64,000 nucleotides of DNA from Bretschneidera sinensis (GCA_023935145.1 CM043699.1:105103536-105167535); one strand, 5' to 3'; positions 32,991 to 42,741 are shown, counted from the stretch's first letter. Translations and numbers: made by a program. Notes: generated by a model not told the origin, from the sequence alone.

Positions 32991-33319
32991 TGAGGCCTAT
33001 CTTGTATAGTTAGTTGTTTATGATCGTATACCGCAATGCTCAGGGAGCTGGTCGTCCCGCAAATGCCAGAGGATCGAATCGACCTAGGTTTCTCCTTCGA
33101 TTATCGGTAACACAGGAATCTCTTCAATTCTTGGGGCGGCGAGTGTTTTGAGGTAGACCACCTGCATGGGCTTGGGCTGGCGGGAGGAAGCAAGTCGAGC
33201 CAAAGAATCAACTTTCGAGTTTTTCGTCTGGGGGACCTGGGTTATATGAAATACTTTTAACTTGGCGACGAGTTCTCTAGCTTTCTCCAGATAGCTGGCG
33301 ATTTTCTCTCTTCAGGCTT

Positions 33320-33556
33320 TGAATTCTTCGTTAATCTGATTCACTACCAACTGCCAGTCGTTGTATGCGTCTAGGGCTTCAACGACCATCGCATTCGCCA
33401 ATTTTATTCCGGTAAGTAATGTCTCGTGCTCTGCTTCATTGTTGTAGGCACTGAATCCAAACCTTAAGGCGTACTCAATGGTGAAACCGTCTAGGCTATA
33501 TAGGATGAGCTCGGCACCGCTTCAGGTTCTATTAGAGGATCCGTCAACATGAAAGG
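33320..33556 (-). pseudogene. Second (archaeal-like) RNase H of the Tat-type element
   Basis: The minus strand reads TFHVDGSSN...SGAELILYSLDGFTIEYALRFGFSAYNNEAEHETLLTGIKLA...DWQLVVNQINEEF. The pattern VDGSS / NNEAE.E.L / DSQLVVNQ is that of the extra RNase H acquired by Tat-lineage elements. The third catalytic position is altered (NDWQLV where DSQLV is usual). One stop (TGA at about 33523) follows SSNRT. Confidence 0.75.
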
Positions 33557-34079
33557 TCTATTGCGAAACTTTCACGACCATCTCAAGGTCCAGGGTTGGG
33601 TTTACTTGGAGGGTTATCTCTACGAAAAAGTCTGCGAGAGCCTGAGTCTTGATGGCTTTGCAGGGATGATAACAAATATCCAACTCATCGAGCTCTACAA
33701 ACCACTTGACCACCCTTTCGGAGACATCCGACTTGTGGAGCACTTGCCTCAGGGGCTGGTCCGTTAAGAGGACGATGGTGTGTGCTTGAAAGTATGGTCG
33801 GAGTTTCCATGCTACGATCAAGAAGGCGTACGCCATCCTTTCTATCGAGAGATATTGTGTTTCTATGTCATGGAGGATCTTACTTACATAGTACACAGGA
33901 CTTTGGACACCCTCTTCCTCTCGGATCAAGGCAGAGGCCACTACTTTTTGTTCGACCGATAGGTACAATAAGAGTTCTTTGCTGGTGATGAGCTTGGTCA
34001 AAAGTGGGGGTGAGCTCAAATATTCTTTCAGTTCTTCAAACGCCTTCTGAAAGTCTTCAGTCCAGGCGAAGTCCTTCAT
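33557..34079 (-). pseudogene. Gypsy RNase H of the Tat-type element
   Basis: The minus-strand frame of 173 codons reads FAWTEDFQKAFEELKEYLSSPPLL, YLSVEQKVVASALIREEEGVQSPVYYVSKILHDIETQYLSIERMAYAFLIV, IVLLTDQPLRQVLHK and ALADFFVE. These are the usual gypsy RNase H motifs in the right order, following RT and preceding the second RNase H. Confidence 0.85.
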
Positions 34080-34860
34080 TTTTTTGATAGATTTGAAGAA
34101 GAAGAGTCACTTCTCCGAGGATTTTGACATGAACTGACTGAATGCAGCTACCCGCCCTGTCAACCGTTACACTTCTCTTACTGTCTGAGGGATGGTCATA
34201 CTGAGTACGGCCTTGATTTTTTCTGGGTTGGCCTTTATACCTCTTTGAGTTACCATGAAGCTGAGGAACTTTCCTCCACTAACTCCAAAAGCGTACTTCA
34301 TAGGGTTTAGTTTCATTTTGATGATGTCGAAGCACCTCGAATGCTTCTTCCAGATCGGCTTCGTGGTCTTTGGCTTTGACACTCTTAACCAGCATACCAT
34401 CCACACAGACTTCCATATTCCTCCTGATCTGTTCGGGGAAGATCTTGTTTACCAACCTTTGATAAGTTGCCTTAGCATTTTTAAGGCTGAAGGGCATCAC
34501 CTTGTAGCAGTACAATCCCTAACCGGTGACGAATGACCTTTTTCCTGATCAGATTCAAGCATGAGGATCTGGTTATAGCCGGAGTAGGCACCAATGAAGG
34601 TTAGGATCCGTGGCAACGGGAAGCTATCTTTCGGGCAGGCTTTGTTAGTCCATGAAATAAATGCAGATTTGGGTTTTTTTACTATTGCCACATTGGACAC
34701 CTAGTCGGAATAATCCGTTTCTCGGATGAAATTTGCTGCGAGCAGCTTGTCCACTTCAGCTTTGATGACAACCTATCATTCAGGGGCAAATGATCTCTTC
34801 TTTTAGATGATCGACCTGTGATTTGGATCCACGTTTAACCTATGCACAATCACCTCTGGG
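34080..34860 (-). pseudogene. Tat-type reverse transcriptase, catalytic motif altered
   Basis: Segments of RT are found on the minus strand in several frames: DSFPLPRI, SGYNQILM, then YCYKVMPFSLKNAKATYQRLVNKIF and MEVCVDGMLVKS (34414-34380). The usual motif here is Y-V-D-D-M-L; the sequence shows C-V-D-G, the second aspartate codon being GGT (34398-34396). VTQRGIKANPEKIKAVLSM follows. Frameshifts separate the parts. Confidence 0.85.
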
Positions 34861-35229
34861 TTGATCCCTTGCATGTCTGAGGTCCACCAAGCAAAAAGAT
34901 CTTGATTCTTTCAGAGGAATGAGCGCAAGGATCTTTTGGGATCTTTTAGAAGGTTAAAACCGATCTCAACCGTTCAAGAGGTGTCTTCATCGAAGGAGAC
35001 TGCAGTCAGTTCTTCTATAGGCTGGCCTCTAGGAACTCTTATTTCATCTCTGAAGACCTCTACCTCGAAAGGGAGGGCCTCCATCATCTTTCCCCCTCTC
35101 ACAGCGTTCAGGTAGCAGGACCTAAAGACTTACTGGTTTCCTCTAACTTTGTTTACTCTATCGCTGGTGGGGAACTTCGTCTTTAAATAGTAGGTGGAGA
35201 CGATCACTTTGAGCTTGTTGAGGGTGAGC

Positions 35230-35520
35230 CTACCGAGGATCATGTTTTAAGACAATGGTTGCTTGACCAATACAAAAATAGTCTGTACGGTGGTTATCTA
35301 TGGGGCTGTCCCTGCGATGACTGGGAGGATTATGCTGCCTTAAGCTAACACCAAGCCCCCTTGAGAAATCGTAAAGCAAAGTGGACACTGGTTCCAGTTG
35401 GGCGTCCTCCAACTGTATCTGTCAGAATGCATCGTAAAATAGGATGTCGGTCGAGCTCCCGTTATCGACTAGGATGCACTTGACGTCGTGGTTGGCCACA
35501 AGAATGGAGACCACCACGAC
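35230..35520 (-). pseudogene. Tat-type aspartic protease
   Basis: The minus strand reads HDVKCILVDNGSSTDILFYDAF followed by a stop and LEDAQLEPVSTLLYDFSRG. LVDNGSS is the protease active-site segment of Tat elements, with Asp retained. Frame breaks follow at about 35420. Confidence 0.7.
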
Positions 35521-35529
35521 ATCGACATG

Positions 35530-36944
35530 TGGGCTCTATACTCCCTCTAGGTCTTCGTTTGTGAAGAAGATCACTTGGTCCATCTTCTTGCGTTTGTGAG
35601 GCCCATCGATTGATGCCATAGACCTGGCATAGGCATTTCCACTATGTCCTGAGGTGCCACCGGTGGTAGAGCCTTTGTAGATGGTTTTCATGATCTTGGT
35701 TGTGGTCGCCTCTAGGCCTCTCTGGCTTGGCCTCAGACTTCTCTGAGGGGCTTGGTATATCTGGTTTCGACTAGGCGGATGCTCAGGACTTCTTCGGGGT
35801 CGTCTGAGCATTCCTTCTTGCCGTGGTCTAGTGAATTCTTTCAATTTCTCCATGTTGATAAGGGCTTCAATTTGATGTTTCAGAGCCAGACACTCTTCGA
35901 TATCGTGCCCGTGGTTTCTGTGGAACCAATACCACCTGCTCTAATCCCCGCTGAGGCACAGCGGCTTCGGAAACCATTGGAGGATCGTCTTGTCTTGGAG
36001 TTACATCAGGACATTGGTTCTAGATACATTGAAGGGAGTGAAGCTCTCGAAGTGGCTGGGAGCTTTGTGTCTATTTTTGCGGAGAGGTCGCTAGGTTAGT
36101 TCGCGGCAAAGACTAACAGAGTCTTTCCTTTAGTTCGCGGCAAAGATTAACAGAGTCTTTCCTCTTTTTCTCTGTGTCCCTTTCTCGTTCCTTATAGAAG
36201 GCTTAATCGTTTTCCGCCAACATATACTTCTTGGCTCAGGCCAAAATCTCATTCATGTTGCTGGGCGGTTGCCTAGAAATCTTGGAGCTAAAGATTCCGG
36301 ACCTTAGTCCATTTTTGAATGCCAACGTCTGGACGTTGGGGTCTAGGTCGAGGATCTCCCAAGCGGCGACATTAAACCTTGAGATATAGGCCCAGAATTG
36401 GATGATGTTGAATAGGGACTCTGAGGTATTCTTAGGTCCCTTGTTGCTGAAGAAGTGGGACACGAAAACGTAGCTTAGCTCATTGAAAGTGCCAATGCTT
36501 ACTGGTTTCAACTAGAGTACTAAGTTTCAGCTACCTTCTCTAGTGTCAAGGGGAATGCTCGGCACATTACAGGATCGTAATGTCGATACAGCATCATGGT
36601 AGTTTTATAGTGTTGGAGATGATCCAAGGGGTCTGCTGAACTGTTATAAGGTTTGATTAAAGGCATTCAGAAGTTTTGCGGGAGCGGAGCTTCGAGGACC
36701 TCTTGGGTAAAGGGGGTCCTGAACTTTGAGCTCGTCTAGGACACTGTGGTTTCGGCATTTGAGTGCTTTGTCGATTTGCTCATCCATTTCTTCGATCTAT
36801 CTATTAAGGTCGAGGTTTCTCTTAGGGGAAGCTCCCTTTGGGTTTGACGGTGTGAGGTGGTGATGACTCCGTCGTGGAACAGTTGTCGATAGGGAGCCCA
36901 CGGCTAGCAGGGCTCATGCGTCTAGGATTTTGTTGAGAAGACAT
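35530..36944 (-). pseudogene. Tat-type gag
   Basis: A minus-strand ATG at 36944 opens MSSQQNPRRMSPASRGLP and a coiled segment (EEMDEQIDKALKC). Core gag follows: KPVSIGTFNELSYVFVSHFFSNKGPK, SLFNIIQFWAYISRFNVAAWEI. A histidine-cysteine cluster (WFHRNHGHDIEECLALKHQIEALI, about 35935-35860) and a basic proline-rich tail come next. Stops and shifts lie near 36512, 36207 and 35520. Confidence 0.7.
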
Positions 36945-37328
36945 GGGAGAGGGCTAGCAAACCCCTTTGCGGACCTCGATAGTAAGGTCAACTACCAGAC
37001 ACGAGAGTTCCATAAACTGTGCTTAGAGCATAGGAACAGTGGGATGTATTGTGGCAGTTCCTTGGAGGTTTTTTGGTGCATCAATCTTCGCATGGCAGGG
37101 GCGTTGGGTCTCGAGAAGAGGTTGCGGGTTACCGCCAGAGGACCTTTACTCGGACATAGCGAGGAGTCTTAACCTGGACCGTTGGCTATGTGCATTGTTT
37201 TATGTAGGCGCGGCGCTGGCCCCGACGACTCTTTTGCCGGCATTCGTCGTGGTATTTTTAAGTGGCATGGCAACATATGAGTTCTTTACATTTCTTCGCT
37301 TTTACTGTTAGCAAGAGATAGTGGTTTC
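36945..37328 (-). other. Leader of the Tat-type element
   Basis: Untranslated leader between primer site and gag on the minus strand. I see no domain in it; short plus-strand frames here are shadows. Confidence 0.5.
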
Positions 37329-37346
37329 CCACGGATGACGCCAATC
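37329..37346 (-). other. Primer binding site of the Tat-type element
   Basis: On the minus strand ttggcgtcatccgtggga directly follows the LTR end. It has the shape of the ttggcgccgtctgtggga-type sites common in plant Tat elements. I do not assign the tRNA. Confidence 0.6.
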
Positions 37347-37988
37347 TGCTAATGCCCAAAATATGTTGCCGAACTGGAGGTTGATGCTTCAATGCCTGCA
37401 TAAGGAAATATGGGTGAACTAGAGGGTCACCAGATCGGAAAAGGTGGGTGATTCCTCCAGGGACACTCTGATGTTCTTGTTAACACAAGGTTTTGAGGAA
37501 ATGGGGAGAGATATGATTAGTGCTCTAGTGATGAGTTCGTAAAAACTAAATCCTTTTGGTTTGCATGCCTGGGACTTTTATAGCGCTCCAGATGTGAGGT
37601 CCCCCACATGGTAAGGACGGTGCAATCCTGGAGATCTCGTTCTTCGCTAGAAGGTCTAGTTGCGTGTCTAGGGACTGCTGTAATCCCTGTAATCAAGCTC
37701 TCATGTCTGTGCGGGGTGTCCGGGAGTGGTGGTGACTACCCACAGCTTTGCCACATGTCACTATACCGTTGGTTAAGGATCATCCACGTGTCGCTATGCT
37801 ATTGGGTAAGAACCGCCCACGTGTCACTATACTGTTGAGGATCATCCACATGTCGCTGTGCTATTAGGCATGAACCGCACACATGTCACTATACTATTGG
37901 TTGAGGATCGCCCACGTGTCGCTGCGCTATTGGATAAGTTGTCCATGTGTCGCCATGCCATTGGTGGGTGTGCCTTTTGTCTGTATCA
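37347..37988 (-). repeat. 5' LTR of the Tat-type element
   Basis: On the minus strand it starts tgatacagac and ends gggcattagca, with TG...CA ends and length 642 bp. It is followed by a primer site. A seven-copy 33-bp tandem array fills 37751-37964. Its partner LTR lies outside the window. Confidence 0.8.
37751..37964. repeat. 33-bp tandem array with G-box/ABRE-like cores in the Tat-type LTR
   Basis: Units starting 37751, 37784, 37817, 37846, 37879, 37912 and 37943 share ccacgtgtcgctat...ctattgg, with spacings of 33, 33, 29, 33, 33 and 31 bp. Three units keep cacgtgtc, a G-box that also fits the ABRE core acgtgtc; others read cacatgtc or catgtgtc. It lies in the upstream part of the LTR, where promoter elements are expected. 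Confidence 0.8.
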
Positions 37989-38545
37989 ATATTGTAAACC
38001 GAGGTTCAAATCCAAGAGGAGGGTGAATTAGGTTTTAAAAACTTTTGATGATTAACTTGCAAATTTTTAAATAGTTGAATACACAAAATAACCAATCAAA
38101 TAATATGCTTAAAAGTAAAGAGTTTAAGGAATAGAAAGTGCAAACTCCGTTTATAGTGGTTCAGCAATATCAAATTCCTTCCGACCCTACGTCCACTCTC
38201 TTTAAGGAACCTCCTTAAAGTAATCCACTAAAACTTTAGTCGTACAATTTCACAGGTGTTGTATAAACCTTACAACCGATCTCTTCCTTACGGAAGCTAC
38301 AATGAAGTGTTTAATCCTAAACACTCTAAAAGTTATACCAACTCTTTCCCTTTACAATAAATGAAATTTGCTGTAAAGTAAATGGTAGAGAGATAGCAAT
38401 AAGTACTTTTACAAATGAACAATATCTCTCTTTCAAGAACAAGCTTGAAGAATGGCTCAACAATAAATTTTTCTAAGCTTTTGAGAATTAATAAGCTATG
38501 AATTGAATGTGTTCTCTTCTTGTTTTAAATGCTCATTGAAGTGGG

Positions 38546-38553
38546 TTTATATA
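38546..38553 (-). promoter_or_regulatory. TATA box of the copia-type LTR
   Basis: Minus strand ggctatataaaccc, about midway through the LTR and downstream of the palindromic motif cluster. It is the probable core promoter. Confidence 0.55.
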
Positions 38554-38648
38554 GCCTTGAATCAATATGGTCGTTTGTTACTAACTTAGTAGGTTTGAGG
38601 CATAAAATGCTCAAGTCCTGCGTCTCAAACAGTCATATTTTTTAATTA

Positions 38649-38828
38649 CCAATCAACTAGGTCCTTATACCAGTCGATTGGGTCAAGTGAGAAATTTTAT
38701 TTTTTAGGCTCTAGGAGAGTGCCAGTCGACTGGGTGAAGTTACCAGTCAACTGAGTCCTCAACACTAGTCAATTGAGATCTTTCTGTCCCAATTCCCAGT
38801 TGATTGGTATATGAACCCAGTCGACTGG
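38649..38828. repeat. Cluster of seven ccagtcgactgg-type palindromes
   Basis: Copies lie at 38649, 38670, 38722, 38743, 38765, 38796 and 38816. Two are the full ccagtcgactggg (38722 and 38817); the others differ by one to three bases, mostly C-to-T or G-to-A changes. They lie upstream of the LTR TATA box. Confidence 0.75.
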
Positions 38829-39133
38829 GTTGTCTTTCAACCCAGTTTTCCTTTCTAAAAGCAATTTTTGACTTATAAACTTTTTGCATTTTTAGTTTTG
38901 TCAAAGTTTTTTTATAAATTGAAGTACAGATCAAGCTATGTAATTGAACATAAGATATTTACAATTGTTTCAATTACCTTAATGCCTATTCTAAATTTTT
39001 TGTCTTGTTTTGGTGTCTGAATTGCGTTGAGTTCTTACATCTTGTTTCGGTACTGAATGTTTTTACCGCTTAAATACTTAGATAAAATTGTGAGTACAAT
39101 TAGAATAGTGTTTTGTCATTATCAAAATCAAAT

Positions 39134-39155
39134 AATATATATATATATATATATT
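39134..39155. repeat. (AT)n microsatellite
   Basis: About eleven AT units just right of the copia LTR. Confidence 0.9.
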
Positions 39156-39586
39156 ATGTATACTAAAATATATATTGATTAATTAAATTATATTTCAAAT
39201 AAATTCCAAAGTGAATCAAAAGATTCAAAACACTGAAGTTGAAATTGTAAATTCTTATAATCATAATTCCATCAATTATAATTTCAAATCAATTTTAATT
39301 CTGTACAACCAAACGCATGGTAAGTGAACTCAACAGCAGACTGTCAGCAAATGTCTCCACTTAATTTAGCAATGCTTGCCAAAAGGAAGTGAGGTGTACA
39401 TTGAGTGCAAGTGTGGTGAGACACTTGTGGCTAAGTGAGTGAACTGTAGTGCCGGGCGTGTGCATAAGTGCGAAGTGAAGTGTTAAGTGAAGAGTCCGAG
39501 TGTTGTCAAGTTGAGGAGTGTGTGCTGTCTTGTGATTGGTGTGCAAGTGTGAAATAAGTGTCCACTATATTTTTTGGGTCCTTATC
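39156..39586. other. Spacer upstream of the PWWP gene
   Basis: AT-rich to 39300, then sequence rich in short 'aagtg' repeats (aagtgaggtg, aagtgtggtg, aagtgcgaag, aagtgtta, aagtgaag; 39387-39500). I see no gene. It probably holds the distal promoter of the next gene. Confidence 0.4.
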
Positions 39587-39594
39587 TATAAAAA
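39587..39594 (+). promoter_or_regulatory. Probable TATA box of the PWWP gene
   Basis: tataaaaa in atctataaaaagggccc lies about 470 bp upstream of the start codon and ahead of the 5' UTR with its intron. Transcription would begin near 39620, which is inference. Confidence 0.5.
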
Positions 39595-39936
39595 GGGCCC
39601 ACTATTCTCAACAGCCCAACTACGTGGATGTTTCTTGTTAGTTTTTTTCCATTGTCTGCATATAAACCCCACATTGCTTTCGTACTATAACCCCATTGAT
39701 CTTCACCACGCGTCCACTCCAATTTTCTTAAAAAGAAAAAAAAAAGAAAGAAAAGGAAAAACCCGAAACGAGAAAACAATTCTGGTACGACACCGCCGTC
39801 TCTGACCTCCCTCAAGGCCTCAATCCCTCTCTTTAAAAAAACCCCCACAAACACATAACGCATTCAAAATAATTTAGCTTCAATCCAAAACAAAGGCACT
39901 GTTTCTATCTCTACACTGCCAAGATAGTCGCAAAAG

Positions 39937-40053
39937 GTACGCAGCTTCTCTGTTATTCTCTGTTTGCATATGTGGGTTTCTGTCCTTTGTGTATTTGTTA
40001 GGTTCTGTTTTAGTACTAACATGTAGTAGTTATTGCATATCGACTATTTTTAG
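39937..40053 (+). other. 5' UTR intron of the PWWP gene
   Basis: A donor aaaag/gtacgc and an acceptor atttttag/ggttcc bound a 117-bp T-rich intron that ends ten bases before the ATG. Short 5' UTR introns are frequent in plant genes and can raise expression. Confidence 0.6.
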
Positions 40054-40062
40054 GGTTCCCTA

Positions 40063-42741
40063 ATGTCTACAAAATCCGATCACATCGACTTAAACTCTGA
40101 CGCGGTTTTGTTTGAACGAGAAAACAGTGTCCATGGGGTTAACGTTTTGGAACCCACCCCTTGTGACGGCGTTTCTGTGACCAAAAACCTAACTGACCCT
40201 TTGAGCGGTCAGGATCATGATCCAGAACCAGTAGGTGACAAGGTTAGGGATTCTCAAAAATCCACTGGCTTGGCTGAGTTTATTGGTGGCTCGAATTTGG
40301 GTGTGTTTGAGGAGGATATGAAGAGTGAGGCAGTTATTGGTGTGGAGACGAGAATGGAGTCTGGAGATAGAGGGATTGGTGTGGAAGCAGAGATTGGATC
40401 TATAGATAAAGGGATTGATGTGAATGGAGAGTCTTTGGTGGGTGGTGAAATCGAACCAAATGCAGAGAGACGTGGAGAGGGTGTACTTAAGCGAGATGAG
40501 AAAGAAGTGGTGGCTGTCCAAGTTGTTGAAGCAGCTTCTAGTAAGCTTGAGGAGGCAACTTTTGAGGAATCGAAGGAGGAAACTTATGTTACAGTGAATC
40601 CGAGCTCAACTTCTGCTGATGCGTTGCAAGCAGAAATTGGTAGTGATTTGGGTTCTTTGCCTAGTGTTGTGCAGCCTTATTGTTTGGTAGCCAATACTGA
40701 TGAGTCAGTCTCTTGTAAAGACCCGGTTGTGTGCAGTCATGTCTCAAAGGATGGAAACTTGGATGGATTGGCTATGGAAATTAATTTGGAGGTGGAGAAT
40801 CAAATCACTGGCCTTAATATTTCGGAGGCAAGGATTTCTCTGAATGCTGGAAACTTGTGTAGTGAGTTCAAACTTCTTGCGGATTTGAAACCATGTGTGA
40901 GCAGAGATGCGAATGTGTCAGGTGATGTGAGTGTGAAGTCAGCTGTTTCGAAGCCGGAATTCTGCGCTTCTGATTTGGTATGGGGCAAAGTAAGGAGCCA
41001 TCCCTGGTGGCCTGGGCAAATATTTGATCCGTCGGCTTCATCAGAAAAGGCAAAGAAGTATTTCAAGAAGGAGAGTTATTTGATAGCATATTTTGGGGAT
41101 CATACATTTGCTTGGAATGACGCATCACAAATAAAGTCCTTTTGGGCCCATTTCTCGCAGATGGAGAAGCAGAGCAGCTCGGAAGATTTTCGTTATGCTA
41201 TTTTTTGTGCTCTGGAAGAGGTCTCCAGAAGGGTAGAGTTCGGGCTGGCCTGTCCCTGTATCTCTAAGGAAGTATATGACAAGGTCAAAACTCAAATAAT
41301 TATTAATGCTGGAATCCGAGAAGAATTCGGTAGAAAAGATGGTGGGGGCAGTTTTTCAAGTGCAGCTTCTTTTGAACCTGTAAAACTTGTTGGATATATG
41401 AAGACTTTGGCAAGTTTGCCATGTTATGGCGGGCTTAACAGACTCGAATTTGTTACATCTCAAGCTCAATTGTTGGCATTTCATCGATGGAAAGGTTATT
41501 CTCAGCTTCCTGAATTCCAAATGCTTGGTGGGTTGTTGGAGAATGAGGCGGAGATTTCACTTTTGGGAGAAGTGAAGAACTGCTGTGAAGCGACTGAAAA
41601 TGCTATTGCTGACCTTAAAGTTGATGAACAAGGAAAGGGCAAGTCAACAAGTCAAGATAGCTCTTCTCGCAAGCGAAAGAACAGCTCTAGGGATACTATC
41701 ATTCCCAGGAAAAAAGAGAAAAGCTTGTCAGACTTGATTGCTGAGAGATGCTTGAGTAATGGTAAAAGTGGATTGCGTAACAAAGTTGGTAGTAAGTTGA
41801 CTTCTTCATCTTTTGGTAAAAAGCGCAAGGCAGATGAATCCATTTCTGATGACTCCTTGGTGAAGCATAGGGAAAGTCATTTGTCAACAGGGGATTCTAG
41901 TAAGTCTCCGCAATTTAAGCAAGCTTTCAGAGTTGGAGCTAGTATACTTAGGGTTGCAAGCCAACTGAATGGGTCGTGTCCATTACTCAAGCATGGTGGT
42001 GATTCGTTCCAAAAATTTGTAGTTAAGAATAAAAGGAAAGAAAAATCTCTAAGGAAAATTCTCTTTCCAACAGAGTGTTCTTCTCTTAATGAGATGCTTT
42101 CACAACTCTGCTTGGCTGCCAGAAATCCCATGAAAAAATATGGCTTCTTGATGTCTATAGTTATTTTCTTCTCTGAGTTCAGGAATTCGGTTAGCCTTGA
42201 CCAGCCCAGTTCAGGTGAGCAAGAGCAATCTCCGGAGCAAGTATCTAGTGGTAAGATTGCGGAGAAGCCAACCAATGAGCCACAATCAACTGTTCAGCAG
42301 AACACTAATTTGGATTCTGAACAGCAACCTGCTGGTGGGAATCCTAAATTGGAAGCAATTCAACCAGTTGGCTACTCAGATAAGAGTTGCAATGAAGATC
42401 TCTGTGAGGGAGATGTCTCCCCCACGGCTCTGATTCTGAACTTCACAGATTTTGATTCTGTTCCTTCAGAAGCAAATTTGAACAAGATATTTAGCCATTA
42501 TGGGTCTGTGATAGAATCACAGACTGAAGTGCTGAAGAAGAGTAGCCGGGCCAAAGTGTTTTTCAGAAGACGTGCAGATGCAGAAGTTGCTTTCAGCAAG
42601 GCTGGGAAATACAGCACCTTTGGACCTTCACTTGTCAGTTATCGCCTCAGGTATATGCCTTCTACGCCAAATAAAGCCTCTCCGAATGCAACAAAGCGAA
42701 GCAAAAAAGATGTAGATTCTGTTGATGGAAATGCAACTTGA
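40063..42741 (+). CDS. PWWP domain-containing protein (PDP-like), 892 aa
   Basis: A single uninterrupted frame starts MSTKSDHIDLNSD. The first ~300 residues are acidic and low in motifs. The PWWP domain starts near residue 302 (ASDLVWGKVRSHPWWPGQIF; SHPWWP at 312-317) with LIAYFGDHTFAWNDASQIKSFWAHF following. Basic nuclear-signal-like clusters occur near 535-550 (RKRKNSSRD, PRKKEK) and 580-600. A degenerate RRM-like C-terminus (about 788-870) reads ALILNFTDFDSVPSEANLNKIFSHYGSV and AKVFFRRRADAEVAFSKA. This pairing matches the plant PDP family, nuclear chromatin readers that in Arabidopsis work with FVE/MSI-type proteins in histone-methylation control of flowering genes. The first ATG after the 5' UTR intron was chosen. 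It is the best preserved protein gene here. Confidence 0.92.
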   Translation: MSTKSDHIDLNSDAVLFERENSVHGVNVLEPTPCDGVSVTKNLTDPLSGQDHDPEPVGDKVRDSQKSTGLAEFIGGSNLGVFEEDMKSEAVIGVETRMESGDRGIGVEAEIGSIDKGIDVNGESLVGGEIEPNAERRGEGVLKRDEKEVVAVQVVEAASSKLEEATFEESKEETYVTVNPSSTSADALQAEIGSDLGSLPSVVQPYCLVANTDESVSCKDPVVCSHVSKDGNLDGLAMEINLEVENQITGLNISEARISLNAGNLCSEFKLLADLKPCVSRDANVSGDVSVKSAVSKPEFCASDLVWGKVRSHPWWPGQIFDPSASSEKAKKYFKKESYLIAYFGDHTFAWNDASQIKSFWAHFSQMEKQSSSEDFRYAIFCALEEVSRRVEFGLACPCISKEVYDKVKTQIIINAGIREEFGRKDGGGSFSSAASFEPVKLVGYMKTLASLPCYGGLNRLEFVTSQAQLLAFHRWKGYSQLPEFQMLGGLLENEAEISLLGEVKNCCEATENAIADLKVDEQGKGKSTSQDSSSRKRKNSSRDTIIPRKKEKSLSDLIAERCLSNGKSGLRNKVGSKLTSSSFGKKRKADESISDDSLVKHRESHLSTGDSSKSPQFKQAFRVGASILRVASQLNGSCPLLKHGGDSFQKFVVKNKRKEKSLRKILFPTECSSLNEMLSQLCLAARNPMKKYGFLMSIVIFFSEFRNSVSLDQPSSGEQEQSPEQVSSGKIAEKPTNEPQSTVQQNTNLDSEQQPAGGNPKLEAIQPVGYSDKSCNEDLCEGDVSPTALILNFTDFDSVPSEANLNKIFSHYGSVIESQTEVLKKSSRAKVFFRRRADAEVAFSKAGKYSTFGPSLVSYRLRYMPSTPNKASPNATKRSKKDVDSVDGNAT

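Larger units (their letters stand above)
32012..37988 (-). mobile_element. Ty3/gypsy Tat/Ogre/Retand-type element, 5' part
   Basis: On the minus strand it has an LTR (37988-37347), primer site, gag, protease, RT, RNase H, a second RNase H and integrase up to 32012, where the chromovirus interrupts it. The rest, with the other LTR, lies left of the window. The domain order and the additional RNase H between RNase H and integrase are characteristic of the Tat group. Multiple stops and frameshifts are present. Confidence 0.85.
37993..39124 (-). repeat. Copia-type LTR (solo or 5' LTR of an interrupted element)
   Basis: On the minus strand it starts tgataatgac and ends ggatttgaacctcggtttaca, 1132 bp, with TG...CA ends. 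The 'caccctcctcttgga' type end is common in plant copia LTRs. A TATA box lies at 38546-38553 on the minus strand. The Tat-type LTR abuts only four bases away, exactly where a copia primer site would begin, so I cannot tell a solo LTR from an interrupted full element. No perfect 5-bp duplication is visible. Confidence 0.65.

Noticed and set aside
37751..37964. Possible CRISPR-like array
   Set aside because: Units are near contiguous with no unique spacers, inside a plant LTR; it is a simple tandem array.
39387..39500. Repeated aagtg words as a telomere-like or regulatory array
   Set aside because: Spacing and flanks are irregular; too weak to call.
41877..42275. Minus-strand frame of 132 codons inside the PWWP gene
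   Set aside because: Antisense shadow of a clearly coding frame.
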